From NCBI GenBank assembly GCA_013398055.1, contig VZRS01010750.1:620001-684000 (forward strand): a stretch of DNA of 64,000 bases. Direction: 5' to 3'. The notes beneath the pieces were generated by a model. The model saw only the letters and a list, made by a program, of their open reading frames with translations, made no database searches and had not been told where the DNA came from. The position numbers and the translations under genes were made by a program. Numbering within the stretch: the stretch's first letter is position 1; each line of letters begins with the position of its first letter. This document shows, piece by piece, positions 1 through 14,060 of this stretch. Source of the stretch: Ifrita kowaldi (taxonomy: Eukaryota; Chordata; Aves; Passeriformes; Cinclosomatidae).

Positions 1-3000
1 TGCTTTGACTTCCAAAAAAATCCCATTTAAATATCTATATACTAAAAAGCCTCACATTTGTCAAGAAAAGAAAGCTCATTTGCTCGGCACAATGCTGAAT
101 GTAATTTGATTCCACCAACTTGAGAGGTTTGCTGCACTGCACAGACACCTGTGCGATGAACCAGCCACTCTCTCTCACTGACACATACACACAAAGTGCA
201 CCTGCAAATCCCCATCTCTCCTTTCAGGAAGAAATGTATAGCATTAAAATGTAGGCATCTTCCAGAATTTTTAGATAGGACTCAAATCCAAAAACTGAAC
301 TAATGGGATGATGCCTGGGTAGAAACGCCTTTGGTGCTATTTCATTATTAGTCTGATTCTTAAGAGGGACAGCAGGAGTTCCAGTTTGCACTAAATGGGT
401 AAAATGATCTTAACAAGAGTGATATCTGTGCATTCAAAACTGGATTTCATGCAAACGACTGCCACTGAGGCCAGCCAGGCACTGGATGGTTTGATGGCTG
501 TTTAATTGATTGAGCCACTTTTCATCTGGTAACTAAATCAGGACTAGTTCCACATGACATTATTTGCTCTCTAAGCATCCTGGTAATTTCTCTGCTTTGC
601 TGTCCTGTGAGTGCTCAGCACTTCTCTCCACTCGAAAAATAAATGTCTGGAGAGCAGACAAATCGTGTTGTTTGTGTGGACTGCCAGAGGACCCAGGGAC
701 CGTGGCAGAAGTGCTCCCTGGCATCTTCGTCTGTCCAGGAGGGCATTCCTTTCCTCCTCAGCATGCCCAGGGGTGTGCCCGACAGCAGCCCCACTTCAAG
801 AGCAGATGCAAGACAAGGCTTTTGCTCTGTCCTCAGTTGCTGCTGGGAAAGCACAGACAGCCCTGTTTAAGCCCCTGCCCCCAGATCCGCCATCTTCCCC
901 TGTTCTTGCTCCTGCCTGCTGGGGCCTCTTGCCCCGGGAAAAGGGAGAGGAAAGGAGAAGGGTCACAAAGGACATCTTCAGGGAACGAGACAACCCTGCT
1001 AGCATGCCTCAGCCTGAGCTGAGCTCTCCTTCCCATCCCATGCCTGGGCAGTCACTAGTCATTCACTTCCACTTACAGTCACTGTACACGTCTTCTGCTG
1101 CCCTGCCTCTGGCTATGGTTAGTCAAGTTCTCAGTCTTTAGGCAAAAGATGTGACAGAATGCATTAGATTTCAATAGAAAAGCCTCTTGATGGAGCTCGT
1201 CGTGAAACTTTTTAAAGTTTTTGGACGAAGAGTCATGCAACCAAAAAAACGACCTCTTATAGCACAGAATACCCTCAATTTCAGCTTTGGAAATGTTTTT
1301 TAGATCTGACCTTAAAAAATGCAGACATTTCAAGAAAAATACATGGTTTATTTTATTTTCTGTTTATGTCCCAGTTTAATTTAAACAGGCTATTACAATC
1401 ATACTGCTGCTTCGATAGGCTAAGTACCTCTCAGCTCAGCAGTGCAATATACTTTAAAGAAGCATTCGTATATACATAACAGTACAATATTTTCATAGTA
1501 TTTAGTTTAATCAACAGCAAAAACTAAATCTAAGATTGCACTACTATTAGATGCATAAATCTGCACCTGTCATGCTCTAAGTTCCAGCTCAGTATGTTGA
1601 ATTATGCACAATCAGGAATTTATAAGACCTAAAACCAGAGCATTTTACTCTTCGAGTTTTGATATCATAAGGAAGGCAACTGATTTAACAAATGTGCTAG
1701 ATTTTACTCTCTCTTGCAAAAAGAAAAATCTAGAGTAACCTGAAATTAGTTTCATCATCCAGAACCTTCAGTGCAACCAAAAGCAGAATGTACCTAGGTC
1801 TGCATCTTACCTTGTCTCATGATTAGTGATTTTTTAGCACTTTTGTACTGTTCTGTTTTGCAAACATTCATTTTTTAATATTTTTTCTACAAAAGAAATG
1901 TGGGTAACACAACTGTTGAATTTTCTTTCCCCATTAGTATTGATGATATCTGCACTCCACCAAAAGCAACAAGTATAGTCAAGGAGAGAGGAGCAGAAAG
2001 TTAATTTTCCTTTTCCCCACACAACTAACACGAATATTTATGAACAAGAGAAGATCGCTGGGAACTAAAACTCTGGCTTCCTTCCCTGGTGTGAGAACTA
2101 CAAAGCTCTTTAGCTATGATTAATGAGAGGCCTAGGTCAGAGCTTGTAGCGATGACAAAATGTTAGTGAACAATAAGGGAATGATCTTATGAAGTACAGA
2201 AGTATTTCTTACAGTGTATTTCCCAAGCTGCATACACCACATTTAATAAACAGCTGATCTGAATGAGAATGCTTCAGGAAACATTGTGGTTTTGAGTACA
2301 AGAACTCAAACCAGGTATCTTCACACTACCTCACACTCCGTATTTGTTCAACATCATTACACCTTCACCATGAGATTTAACTTTTCTCTGTCCCACCAAG
2401 CACTCTCCTGAAATTATCTACATTCTTCACTTCACATCACTTGCCATTCTCAATAATTCAGTCCCCAAAGTCCAACTAGATGCCCGTGGCTCACATCCAG
2501 TCCACAGGTACTTTCCATTCAATATACTATATTTCTTAGACAAGACAGAGATGAAAGTTCAAGCAGCAAGCACAATCCAAACAGTTTTCTCTCTCCAGGT
2601 TTCCTACTGGGTCAGGTAATGTTCAGAGGTAAAAGATTTCTGTGGTGTCTAGACTATTCTAAAGCATGGTGACAACCAAAGACACAGATTTGTGTAAAGA
2701 GCAGATACATAACCTGTTAAATCCCTTAATGGTTTTTGAGATTGACAATTTGTCATACATTTAAGGTATTTTAACAAAGAAATAAATATAAATAATGTTC
2801 CTGCACAAAAAAGTTCCTGTTTTGTCTGAATTTAAGTTAGTTCCTGCAGTTTTGTTCTACTTTGAACAAGGGAGTCACGAACATAATTTTTTTTGTTTGC
2901 TTGTTTATGAGCCAGAATGAAAACAGTAGCTCAAAGAGATTAACTTCTGGTTTTGGTGAAAAAAACCTGAAATAGGCCAGGATTATGTTCTGGTTTTTTA

Positions 3001-6000
3001 TTTTAGTTAAATAACAGCCTAATGCAATTTTATTCAAACCTATTGGTGTAGAATAGACACTTTTTCCCCATCCTTGTTTTGTCTGCTTCCTAACCCTCAG
3101 CCATGATAACTCCACCTTCCAGCTGATGTATTAATAAAACACAACTCTGTCATTCCAAGTGTATTTCCCATTCCAAGCAGATGCTTCTAGTTTTAGTGAT
3201 TTGTCTAATAAGATTATACTAACTGGCTGTAAAGTATTGTTCCTCCTCATTTTCCTTTTAGTCACAGGGAGTATTTGGAAAAGCTGGAGAATCCTAAATA
3301 ATTTTGATAGCCAAATCCCCCACCTATTTCGCTGCTTGATCTCTTTAAGGTCTTATATACATCCCCTCTTATCTATTTTGCACTTAAGCAAACCCAGCAA
3401 TGCTTCCCAAAACCACACTATAATGATTCCCATTACCTTAATAAAAACCCTTCCTTTCTGTAACTTTGTGAAGTCTCTGAATCCCTTCAAAAATCCAGAC
3501 TGAAATTTCATTTGCTTCATTTTGCAGTAAAAATGCTGGAGCCATATTTTCAAATGTTCATGCTTTTTCCCCTTTAATTTTTTCCTGTTCCTCTTTAATT
3601 CCTGCTTCCTTTTCCACTTTCTAAATCAAATCATACAGCAAGACTCAGATTATGTGAGTAGTCGAATAGATTGCACTCATATCAGCTTTATTTTATTAGA
3701 GAAAACATGTAATAATACCCAGGTTCTTTCCCTCATCACCTCTTTTATGCATGACCTAATCAGGACTCATCACATGCACCAGAGCTACTGTCTAAAGACT
3801 GTACCAGCTGTACCAGCTAATAACAAATATCACTGCAGTCACAGTGACCTGTTTGGTGTTGGGGCTCATGACACAAGAAATGGGTGAATTCTACATTGCT
3901 CCAGTTAGAGCAAGGTGGGATCTATTAATTAGCACTTGTTCTGATGGACAATGTTGAAGTCTCCTGGGCTTAGATCTGGAATGGTGCCACTACAGGTTTT
4001 TCCAAAAAGTTATACTGTGCTTAGTTTCATTCTTTTAACTCTTGGTCACTGACAACCTTCCAATTACTGGTCTCTCCTGCAGCACTGTGCCACTCAGTAA
4101 GCTGTCTCTCCTCCAAGTTTCCCTTACTGACAATTTTCAGCCCATCACCATCACACAGCTATCTCTCTGAGCAAATCTACTTCTCTCTTGAATCCATCTG
4201 TGGATTTTGCTAACACTGCTCACAGAAAAAAATTGTATAGCACTAAACTTTGTAACCTTAAGTAGTTCTCGATATGTACAAAAGCTTACAGTACATCAGT
4301 CCCATCTGCACTGTGCAGATGTCTAGACCACTCAACACTTACTTTCCAGCCAGACTATAACCTTTTTCATTCCTGGCTTACTCATTTTATTTCTCACCTT
4401 TGTAATACTTCACTTCTGGTCCCCTGTATATGATGTATTTTTTACAACCCTTGCAGATATAACCTTTGTGCAGCAGCTAAGCTTGTTTTTCAAAATCACC
4501 CTGATCTGCAATTAAAACATGTTTGTTTTCACAGCAAAACTTAGTCTCGCAAAAACGGTTTCAAGTCTTCAGCTTCAGAATTACAATAAAAACCCCTGTA
4601 ATATCTGGTTTCTTCCGCACTGATACCTGAAAATCTGCAAGTTTAAAATTACATTGAATTCACTCATACTTCAAGCCCTACAAATACCTGTAAGATTATT
4701 CCAGGTGCTGTCTGCAGAAAAAAACTGCAGAGTGGCACCATTTATTAACCTCTGTTTACTGATCCAGCAACAGCAGTAAGTGTTCAAATTCTTACTTCCT
4801 ACTTTGAAATAAATTAATAGATTTACTCTCAGCTCCACCGCTCTAACACAAATCACAAAGCCTGACCTCAGTATGTAGCATCTCAAGAGAATCTATAACA
4901 TGGAAAAAAAACAGAAAATGAGCTGGCTTTTCTCCAAGAGGAAAGCTAAGTGCCAAAAGAACAGGCAATATTACCAGTATTAACATGTTTATCGCCTTTC
5001 TTTTTTATTCTCAGCTCTGCACAGGATCTACTAAGGAAAAGCTGCTGCAGAGAGCCAGGTTTGACTCCATGACTCTGAATCTACTTCTCCACTTCTAGAT
5101 CCAGTGCTGTTAAAAAGACATTTTGGGCCACTCAGATTTTATGTTTGCTGGCCTAAAATCTAAAGGAACATCTGCTCTTTAAGGACAATCCCTGTACAGA
5201 AAAGCCTCCTTAGGCACAGCAGACCCCCATAATCCTGCAGACATTGGGAACAAAGACCATGGTAAAACTAATTAGAAGCCAGACAGGTCCAACTCCTCAG
5301 CAGAAGAAGCTGCATGTCTCTAGAGCACAGCCTTTGCTAACTAACACAGCAAGCCATGCTACACTTACTCAAAATTATGTGAATAAAACCATTTATTAAT
5401 TTGTTTAATTAGTTCTTTATCATCAAAAAAGTACTATTATACTCATATTCTCTTTTATTCAAATCTGTGTTCACAACTTCTGAAAATGTGCTGTTATTTC
5501 ATCCTCACACAGAAGTTTTACTCATAATAAAGCAAGGAGAGACTTTTGAAGACTCTGTAATGGTTTGAAAAAGGAGCCTTTATATTTAAAATTCTAATTA
5601 TGCCATTAGATAACTTAAGACCATTCCAGAAGACCTATTATTACCTACTGTGCACACAGCATAAAACTGGATTTCAGCTTAAAAACAAACCCATCAAATT
5701 CAGATAGAAAAGGACTGCCTGTGAGAGCAGCACTAAAAATGTACTTTTAATAACAGACATCATGATAGCAATTAGACTTGAGACAATAAACCAGTCTGTC
5801 AGCACCCAGCCCTTCTTTTCTCCTGGACATCCCAGCAGGACTACTAGTTAGGCAACTCTGGCTAGCATAAGGCTTTTCAGGTAATGACAAAAGATGATAT
5901 AATGTTTCATGGGTATGTGACAACAATAAATTTCAGACATCCAGAATATGGATTTGAACAGAGCTGCAAACAAAGTCCTTTGTACTCCTTAAATTCTCTA

Positions 6001-7690
6001 AGGCACCTACAGCCCTGGCCACTTTTAACACAAGTGTGTACTTTCACCACCTAAAATTAGTTTAGCACTGTGTATTCAGTGGAAGGAAACAAGCTCTTCA
6101 AGAGGATGATTTCTAAGGAACAACTTATGAGTTATACCACGTCACAAGAAGAAGCATTTAGACTTTAAATGCAGTAGTCCAGGCTTAAGTTGTAACTATT
6201 CAACAAAAGCTCTCACAAAAGGTAGACTACCTCTGGTGACTTTGTACCCTGTGTTGTTGCCCGGTGAAGTCAGTGGGGAAATTGTGCATCAATTAAGGGC
6301 AATAAAATTTCCCTACAGCACCGACAGCCTTTCAGTTGGTTAGCTCTGAAACAGTTCCATGGTTAGAAAGTTATCCAGCCCTAAAATCTGAAAACTAGGG
6401 CTCGAGACAGAAGCCACATACCCATTACTACTGCATACAATTCAATAAAACAGCAGGGGAACACATCTTTGTAAATATTTTTCCAGATAATAATAGAAAA
6501 TCCTTACAAGTGATTCCAAACCTTTTCATGCTTAAATGGTATAAATCTGAAATAATTCCAGTGGGATTCATGGAGCTTCAGGGCTGTAAAATCTGTATCA
6601 GGAATCAGAGACTCAAATGTATTCATTTTTTGGCATATCCACCAACTTTTCTTCACATATCTGATTAAACTGCTAGGTGTAATTTAACCAAGAGAATAGG
6701 CATTATTTGAATTTATAGGCTAAATGATTGCATGTCCTGGGAAATACTTCTAGCAGGTGCACTTTCATCTAAAGCAGATTTAGCTGGGGCATCATTGCTA
6801 AGATTGTTGGCACCTGGCTCTTTATCGTATAAAAATCCAGTAAGAGTTATGGCAAAAGAACAAATCGGTTTTGGAGCAGACAATGTGCATTAGACTCTGG
6901 GTGTGTGTAAACCCAACATATCCAGCTGCATTCTAGGCATTAAAGAGTTATATATACCCACTGGAAGTGTACCATGGTTCTGGCAGAAGTTCAAGAATCT
7001 CTGAATTTATATAACCCCCAGAAGACTTGTTTAATAACCAAAGTGGATGAAAAAAGGGTTAGTATATCAGTCATTTTTTGTTCTTATATAACAAGGCTTC
7101 TCTAAGCAATGAAACTGAATTTTCACTATGAAAACCCTAAATTACCTTCCAAAGAAAAAACTTGCAGAAAAGCCCACTGGAACAATCTCAGGGAAAAAAA
7201 ATTGGTCTAAGAGGCAAAACAGAAATTTAATGAGTTAAACAAAGAGAAAAATACATAGTGATAGATATAATATCAAAGGTATTTGAAAAGGGGCATAACC
7301 CCAAGAGTTATTCAGAGACTGTGAGACTGATAGCAGACAGAAGATAATTAAATACAACACAATACTACAGGTAATTTTTGCATCCAATAAGTCAGTAAGT
7401 AATTTATTGGTATAAACTGTCCATTCGCAGTACATCCGTTGAAATGAACACATCCTGTGCTGAAAATTCATGACACTTTCAATATCCTCTCTTTTTCACA
7501 GAACTTAGAAGAACTGATGCAGCACAGGTTCAGGTTCTGATATTAATTACTCTCTTTTGTCTTTGTATTATTTCAGAGACTCAAGTGGCTTTGAGAGCAG
7601 AATCAGCCCTTGTTGCTAAAATGGTAAATCTGCATAGCAGGCACTAAACACCTGACATAGAGATAGATTAATTTCAGAAGATACATCCAC
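1..7690. other. Intergenic, no gene recognised
   Basis: AT-rich sequence with stops in all frames. The longest open stretch (3159-3503, plus, 114 codons) is T-rich and reads as low-complexity hydrophobic sequence, so I do not call it coding. Around 3300-3480 there is a faint resemblance to old CR1/L3-type LINE 3' sequence on the minus strand, too weak to place borders. Around 6260-6300 a short stretch recalls an ancient amniote interspersed repeat. The GC-richer patch at 640-1120 has overlapping short open frames on both strands and no recognisable protein. Confidence 0.6.
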
Positions 7691-7784
7691 AAGGATAATG
7701 ACCCAAGCACTGTTTCATAGCAGATCTCACCAATCTCTTACTCAAGCATCCTGGGAGGCTTGGGGGCCTGGCAGCAGTTGCCTG

Positions 7785-7965
7785 CAGGGATCTAAGTGGA
7801 TTCAGCTCCTTCGAGTTCAAAGTGTTCACTGCTTCTTTCTTCTGGATCTTTTGTCTTTCTTCCCATTTTTGTTTTTGAGGCTTGCTTTAGTGTTGTTTTT
7901 TCTCTCTCAGCTGTTACACTACTTTCTCTATTTTTCTAGGGACATTTTCCCCCAGTTTCTGGTTC
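7785..7965 (+). repeat. Unnamed interspersed repeat, copy 1
   Basis: This stretch aligns by eye with 11695-11925 in the same orientation. Both share a core of the form GATTC-(A/G)-CTCCTT-AGTTCAAAG-TTCAC, followed by a pyrimidine-rich run containing CTGTT(A/G)CA and CTTTCT(C/T)TAT. The match is interrupted by indels and is only moderate, so it is an old repeat. I do not recognise the family; an old LTR is one possibility because both copies sit in similar pyrimidine-rich surroundings. Confidence 0.4.
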
Positions 7966-8129
7966 TGTTCCCTGTGTCACACATGCAGCACATGGCAGCA
8001 CCTATGCTTGACTTTGCAAGAAAGACAAAAATGCTCAAGACAAAAGTTATTACACTAACTGCAACCCATGGCAGCTACCACCTGTTTGTCCCACCTTCCT
8101 TGAAGGCCCTCCTTTAATAAATGAGACTA

Positions 8130-9650
8130 TTATCAACAGCAAGGCCTGGCATGCATGTGTCTGAGCCATTTAAGGCTTACTGGGAGGTGCCCAGTAATGC
8201 AGCCAACACTTCTTGGTGGCCAAGACAGAGGCATTTAAGACTCCAGGAACTGTGAGTGACTGACCAGCCAAAGAAAACCATACTGTTGATATTCTTCCTT
8301 CTTCCAATTCATTCCAGTATCTACCACTGTGATACACAACTATCAAAGCCATTCTGGCTGCATTTCTGATAGTTATTGAAAATCTGTGTGTTCTAATATT
8401 TCTTTTACATCAGAAAATTTCATATCAGTTGCATTTGGGGTTATATTTTGATACTGGGTACAGTATTTAATGATTAATCAACCAGAAAACACAGGTGGTT
8501 TATACAGAAAAAGCATCCAATAACTGCTACACTGGAGTCAGTAAACACAGTTTGAATGGAAATGTCATTAATTAAATCAGATTCACACGTTGTTCTGAAA
8601 CACACACATCTTTTTCACACACATCCTTTTCATACATAAGCTAATGCTGTTTTCCTATACTTCCGCAGAGTAATCTTAAAATGACACACCAGGCAATCAT
8701 TTAACTGAGAACTTGATCCTGGATAAAAGTGAATGGTTTCCATCAAGTCTGTGCTTGCCACTCTTTATCCATAGCTGAATCCAACACAATCCTTCTGATC
8801 TCAGTGGGGAGGACAGTCTCCATCTCAGCACATCTGCTGCAAGTGCTGTTTGCAACCAAGGACAAGAGTTTGGTTTGTGTTTTTGTTTTTACTTTCTATC
8901 CCTTCAGTACTTTCAATAACATTAGATCTTTTCATTTGTAGATTGATTTTTTTTTCCCAGACAGGCAACATATCTCCTATGAATCATTGTTCCAGTACTA
9001 TGGCTTGGCTTCTGTTCAGTTAGGAGGACTTAGAGATCTTGTACAACACTGTAGGGGCTCCAGCATTCATGCTACTGATCTGCCTGAGTTCCCTGTTTCC
9101 TGCTCCTCTCAGTGCCATGGCCAACAAGTAATATCAGCCAGACTTCATATATGAAGCAGCTGTGTTTAGGATAGACAGAAAAGATGTGTCATGTAGCCTG
9201 AGTGTTAAATATCGGACACATTTAAACACCCTTTTTAAAATTTAATTTTCATATTTCCAATATCTTTTCATGTAGCCTTTATACCTTGACCAATATATGA
9301 CACTCTTTATCTGTCTTTTATTTAAATATGTCCTGGATTCCAACTCCTTTGTCAGAATGTTTTTTTTCAACTGGGAACTACTACCTTTCCTGCTAAACTT
9401 CTCACAGGTGTGTAAGTTTAGTCAGGTGCATTGTGTCCTCAGTGTACCAGGAACCTGAGGAAACCCTGAAATCAAAAATTTGAAAGTACTTGCACTCAAA
9501 CAAGGCCAGAGAAGCTGCGATGTTTATCATTTTCTCTGTCTCAGTCAGGCTACATTTTGATTTTTCTGCAAAATGAAAGTCAAATCCTCAGCTTCATGAT
9601 CTTTTCCATGCATTTGAATTTGGAAAATAGAACATGTTTTTCTAGTCTTT
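8130..9650. other. Intergenic, nothing recognised
   Basis: AT-rich sequence after the copy 1 repeat, with no long open frame and no repeat family I can name. Confidence 0.5.
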
Positions 9651-9654
9651 CTTC

Positions 9655-11215
9655 CATCTTTTAGATTTAGCTGGTGGGGTTTGACGTTTCTGGGAAGTCT
9701 CATCCCCTGAAGTGTCAGCATGTGTTTTTTTTTCCTTTGACTCTCCGTTACTCAGTCTCCAATATTTCATTCTGCCAGGTGCAACAAGCACTCTACTTTA
9801 TCTTTTGAACATTTGCTTCTAATGTATGCTCGGCTACCTGGTGGTGTGTAGCTGACACTGTCTTTAACATGCCTTGAATCCATCTGTCTGTTGGACCATA
9901 TGGTTGTAATTTATTTGGCAGCCAAGCTCCTAATCACAAATGGAGCATCTTAAAGTCTTTTCTATTCCAGGAGATGCAATAGTTCCTCATTCCAGCATTA
10001 GGATTATTGGGAGATTCATTTCTCAGGCTTTCCCTTGCTGCTTTACAACCTCTTTCAGAGCCATCCTCAGGGTTCAGCAGTTCTCCCTGGAGATGTCCAG
10101 CAACTCAAAGCCTTTATGCAAACCCTAATGCCAGACACAATCATTTATAATTTTTCTTGTGACATACAGGCCCAAGTCATAGCCAGCTTCTGTCAGAGAA
10201 ACATCTGTCCTTTCGTTGTCTGAGCAGCTGTGCTGGCTGTCTTCCTCTAAGTTGGAAATACTTCAGTCAATTGGTGAAACTATTATAAGTTTGGGATAAG
10301 AAGTGTCCATTTCACAACCTGCTCTATAGTCTAGACATGCTCTTGTGAGTTTATTACTTTTCCATGTGACTGGTGGTTATACATGTTATATTCCTAACAC
10401 ACATCGCTACATCTTCACTTATCTTAGACCATCATGCACCACTTCATAATCCTCTCAAGGTTTTATTCATTCCTGAATTTCCCTGAGGGTAAGCACATGT
10501 TAACAACCTGATTTGTGTCTTTAGGCACGGTTGAGTTTTTATCTAAGCCGATACACTTGTGACACCATACCACTTTCCATCTCAAACTTTCACACTAAAT
10601 TGGAGAGGGTTAGACCTGGTGCTTGCAATACTATCTTGCCACAACTCTCTGTCCTTCCTCAAGACGATGGAGCAGGCCATCTCTTTAAGACTTACAGCCC
10701 TGAATGCTAAAGCTGAAGGAGGTGTGCTATTTGCTGACTGCATGCCCTTTTCCTGCAGGGCAAGAGCTGGTGTCTCGCTACACAACCTGAAACAGGATCC
10801 TAGCAGTGGCTGATCCACCAAGGTGTCTTCCAATGCTGCCATCTGTCAACCTGAGCATAAAGTAACAGCAACTTTTTCTGGATCATTTTGCTAATACTCA
10901 CAGTCCCCACCACACACCCCATGTGAGGTATTTCCCCGCCATCATAATCTGGGCCACCTACAAACCAAGAAACATACCCTCTAATTTTTTGGCTTTGTCA
11001 CTTTTACAGTGCCATCCAAAAAGAGTAGTTTCTGTGAGTTTGGTTTGGGCAGGAAGCCCTCACAGCCTTCCATTGCTTTTTCTTCGTCTACTAACAAATC
11101 AAAGACAGAGACAGCTATGGAGACAGATCCTGACCTCCTCCACTTTGTTCAGCTGAGGCAGTGGCCGCTTGGTCAGCCCACGGTTTGATGCGACTCTTAC
11201 GAGCCTTTCCTGACA
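9655..11215 (-). pseudogene. Decayed coding-like stretch, parent unknown
   Basis: Reading the minus strand gives several runs of natural-looking protein that change frame and are broken by stops. An N-terminal piece near 11113-11215 is rich in Arg/Lys then Ala/Ser/Gly (reads KARKSRIKPWADQ). A middle piece is the 86-codon open frame 10582-10842. A Ser/Glu/Asp-rich piece lies near 10150-10240. A coiled-coil-like piece ends near 9655 in a basic tail (TSGDETSQKRQ, then Pro/Lys/Arg). The order basic, middle, coiled coil, basic tail with no visible introns suggests a processed pseudogene of a nuclear protein of roughly 500 residues. I cannot name the parent. Chance open frames are the alternative. 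Confidence 0.3.
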
Positions 11216-11694
11216 GCAGATGCATCACCAGGTGTGTCACAGTGCCTCTTTACATGCTATAGGTGACTGAGTGGGAGGCATATATATTTGAAGCACAAAT
11301 TGCTAACTTCCTGTTATTTCCAATCTATTTTACAGTAATGTATGAGAAGATAACTGCTCCCCTTTCAAAATAAAGTTATCTTGGCACTTCTACCTTCCTT
11401 GCATTCAGAGGAGGAAACAGTCATCCTTCAGACCTCTAGTCCTTCCTGGGATCTCATCTTTCTCACTTCACTCAACTTTCAAGCCCACCCAGAAATGCCA
11501 AATCTGATGCCAAAGTGATAAATGTGGGTAGTGGGCAATCAACAGCTGAGATAAAAAAGTCCATCTTCAAACAGACAAGCTTTACTGGAATATACACAAC
11601 TATGCAGAGCTAAGCAGTGATATGTAGCCTCTGTTAACAAACTCTCACTGGTCTGTTGGCCAGATGTCCTGTGAGTCATGAGACTGGAGATGGT

Positions 11695-11925
11695 CTACAG
11701 CAGAGATCATGCAGATTCGACTCCTTAAAGTTCAAAGCATTCACAAGTTCAAAGCATCCACAACTCCTCTGTTCTGGTCACCTTTTACAATTTTTTTCCC
11801 CAGTTCTTTGTTTAAAGCTGGTAACTCCTCATCTCACCTCAGCAGTCACTTTTCCTCCCTGAACTGTTGCATTCCTTTCTTTATCTTTCCAAGAAGGCTT
11901 TTTTTTTGCTTTCCTTATCTCCTGT
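11695..11925 (+). repeat. Unnamed interspersed repeat, copy 2
   Basis: Partner of the stretch at 7785-7965. It carries an extra local duplication of the AAGTTCAAAGCAT motif (near 11728 and 11746). The downstream pyrimidine-rich tract reads through to about 11925. Family not recognised. Confidence 0.4.
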
Positions 11926-11979
11926 TTGCTTATGGAGTCTTAGATAATGCAGAGGGAACAGCTACTCTTGTTCCTTAGG

Positions 11980-12940
11980 AGAGGGGGAGGATGGTTCAAC
12001 CATAAAATAATTATGTCAGCACTTGCTTGTGCTGGCTACAGACTACTTGGCCTGCAGTCTACTGACTTAAACTAAATTATAGATTAATTTAAATTTAGCT
12101 TTTAATTGTTTAAATCTAGTCACACTAACTCATCACTAATAATTCTTTGCTTCTTCAATATTTCAACAGGTATCAATGCCTTTTAAAATCCAAGCAAATT
12201 GTGGCTATGAATTCTGCTTACCTCTTTTTCTGTTGAAGTACTTAAAATATTCTTGCTGTACAGATGCAAAATTTTCCTTTATATAACTGTCATTCATGCT
12301 GTGTCATATCATGTCATCTGGATGCTTTATAACTATTTGTAGCTAGCATTTCATCCAGTTTAACTAATACAAGTTTTATGGACTTTTCTAGGATCATCCC
12401 CAAATTTGATACTATTGTCTTCCATTGTGTGGTGGTTTTAATCAGTGGCAGTTTCACGCCAGGTCATGTGTTATTGCAGGAAGCTTTAACCATATCCTCA
12501 GTACTGGATGTCTTGGCAATTCCTGGGTATTCCGTCAGAGTCCTGGAGGTATTTTACCATTTCCTTTGAAAAGTTGTTCCTTGGCGTAATTCCATCTTTA
12601 CCTGACACAAGTAAGATCAATGTAGTGAACTCCCCGACACCTTCTGAAGAGGGGACCTATACAAAGAAATTATTCAGGCTTTTGGCAGCCTGTGCATCTG
12701 TCATAACTATTTGTTATTCTTCAAAAGCTGGCAAAAACCATCACTTCCTTTATGGGTTTGTTGTTCTTTATATACTTAAAAGTTTGTTGTTGTTTGTGCT
12801 AATGTCTCCATGGAGTGATTCACTATATCCCATTTAATTAGGAGAAAAAATGAGACTTTAATTAGTATGTACGCCAGACAACATAAGGAAAGAATTCAAA
12901 TACATAAACATATGTTAAAAAACATGGGAAAAAAAGAACA
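11980..12940. other. Intergenic, nothing recognised
   Basis: AT-rich stretch between an unnamed repeat and an old CR1 piece. The open frame 12508-12837 (109 codons) is hydrophobic and shows no domain I know. Confidence 0.5.
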
Positions 12941-12944
12941 TGAA

Positions 12945-14060
12945 TAAAACCAGTTCTCATGGATTTACCAAAGGCAAATTCTGCCTAACAGGAGAGCTTT
13001 GTATGGTGAAATTATTGGCACAGTGGGCAAGAAGAGAGAAGTAGGATAATTTATACAATGACTTTACCAAGGTCTTTCTCTTATGGTAATGTGTGGCCAA
13101 GTTGGTGAGATATTGGCTGGATGAGCGGATGATGAAGAGAAAATAGTCTGGATCACCAGGCTAAAAGCGTTATGATCGGTGCCACAAAGCCCAACCAGCA
13201 GCTCATTACCAGTGGCAACCCTTAGAGATTGATACTGGGGCCAATACTGTTCATGAAAAACCCAGAAGACTCAGTAAATGCAGAGATGATCAAACTGAGC
13301 AGAGCAGTTAATATGCTGCAGGTAGAGCCACTATGCAGAGACTTCAACAGCTTTCAGAAAAGGGTTGGCAGGAATCTTATGAAGTTCATAGAAGCCAAAT
13401 GCCAAATCTTCCAATGTAGACATAAAACCACTAAGAAATAGTACAATCTGGGTAAATAAATAAAGTGGTAAAAAAAAGACGTTTTGCCAAAAAGGACTTA
13501 GGTGTTTTGGTCAGCAGTACAATGAACACCATCAACATGTTAGTCTGTTCTAGCAGAAGAGTAGCCAGCAGGCTGAATCCAGTGGTTCCTCATCTGTTTG
13601 GCACTAATAAAGTCATGTCTGGAGGACTATGTCCAGTAGGGGTTGCCAGTCCAAGCAAAACATGGACACAGTGAGCAAGGCCAGTAAAGGGCTGTCAATA
13701 CGGTCAGAGCTGGAGCACAAGACACATGAGAACAGGATGAGATACCTGACTTCAGTCTGCCTGGACAAAGGCACACGGGAGCATTTTACTGCTATCTTCA
13801 GCTACCTGACTACAGAGGAGATGCAGCAACTCTCTTCTCAGAAGTGAACAGAGAGGTGACCAACGGCAGCAGACACAAGCTGGGACATACAAAATTCCAG
13901 TTAAATACTAGGATAACCTCTTCTACTACAAGGGCAGTCAAATACTGGACCCTAAGGGTTTATGGATCCTCCACCTTTGGAGCTGTTCAAATCTTAACTA
14001 GATATTGCTGAATAAGTTCATCTTTTTGTGCCTCCTTCAAGACTTCATTCCAACCTCCAT
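12945..14060 (+). mobile_element. Old CR1-type LINE fragment, plus strand
   Basis: Plus-strand translation, with frameshifts and stops, matches CR1 ORF2 (the reverse transcriptase protein). Near 12958 it reads HGFTKGKFCLT, the CR1 motif ahead of the RT core. Near 13229 it reads ILGPILFM (family form VLGPVLFN). Near 13540-13950 it continues with the ORF2 C-terminal part, ending in a decayed form of the family's RAVKYW motif. The copy is strongly diverged, so the insertion is ancient. The 3' part (13650-13990) matches the fragment at 22805-23200. Confidence 0.7.
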
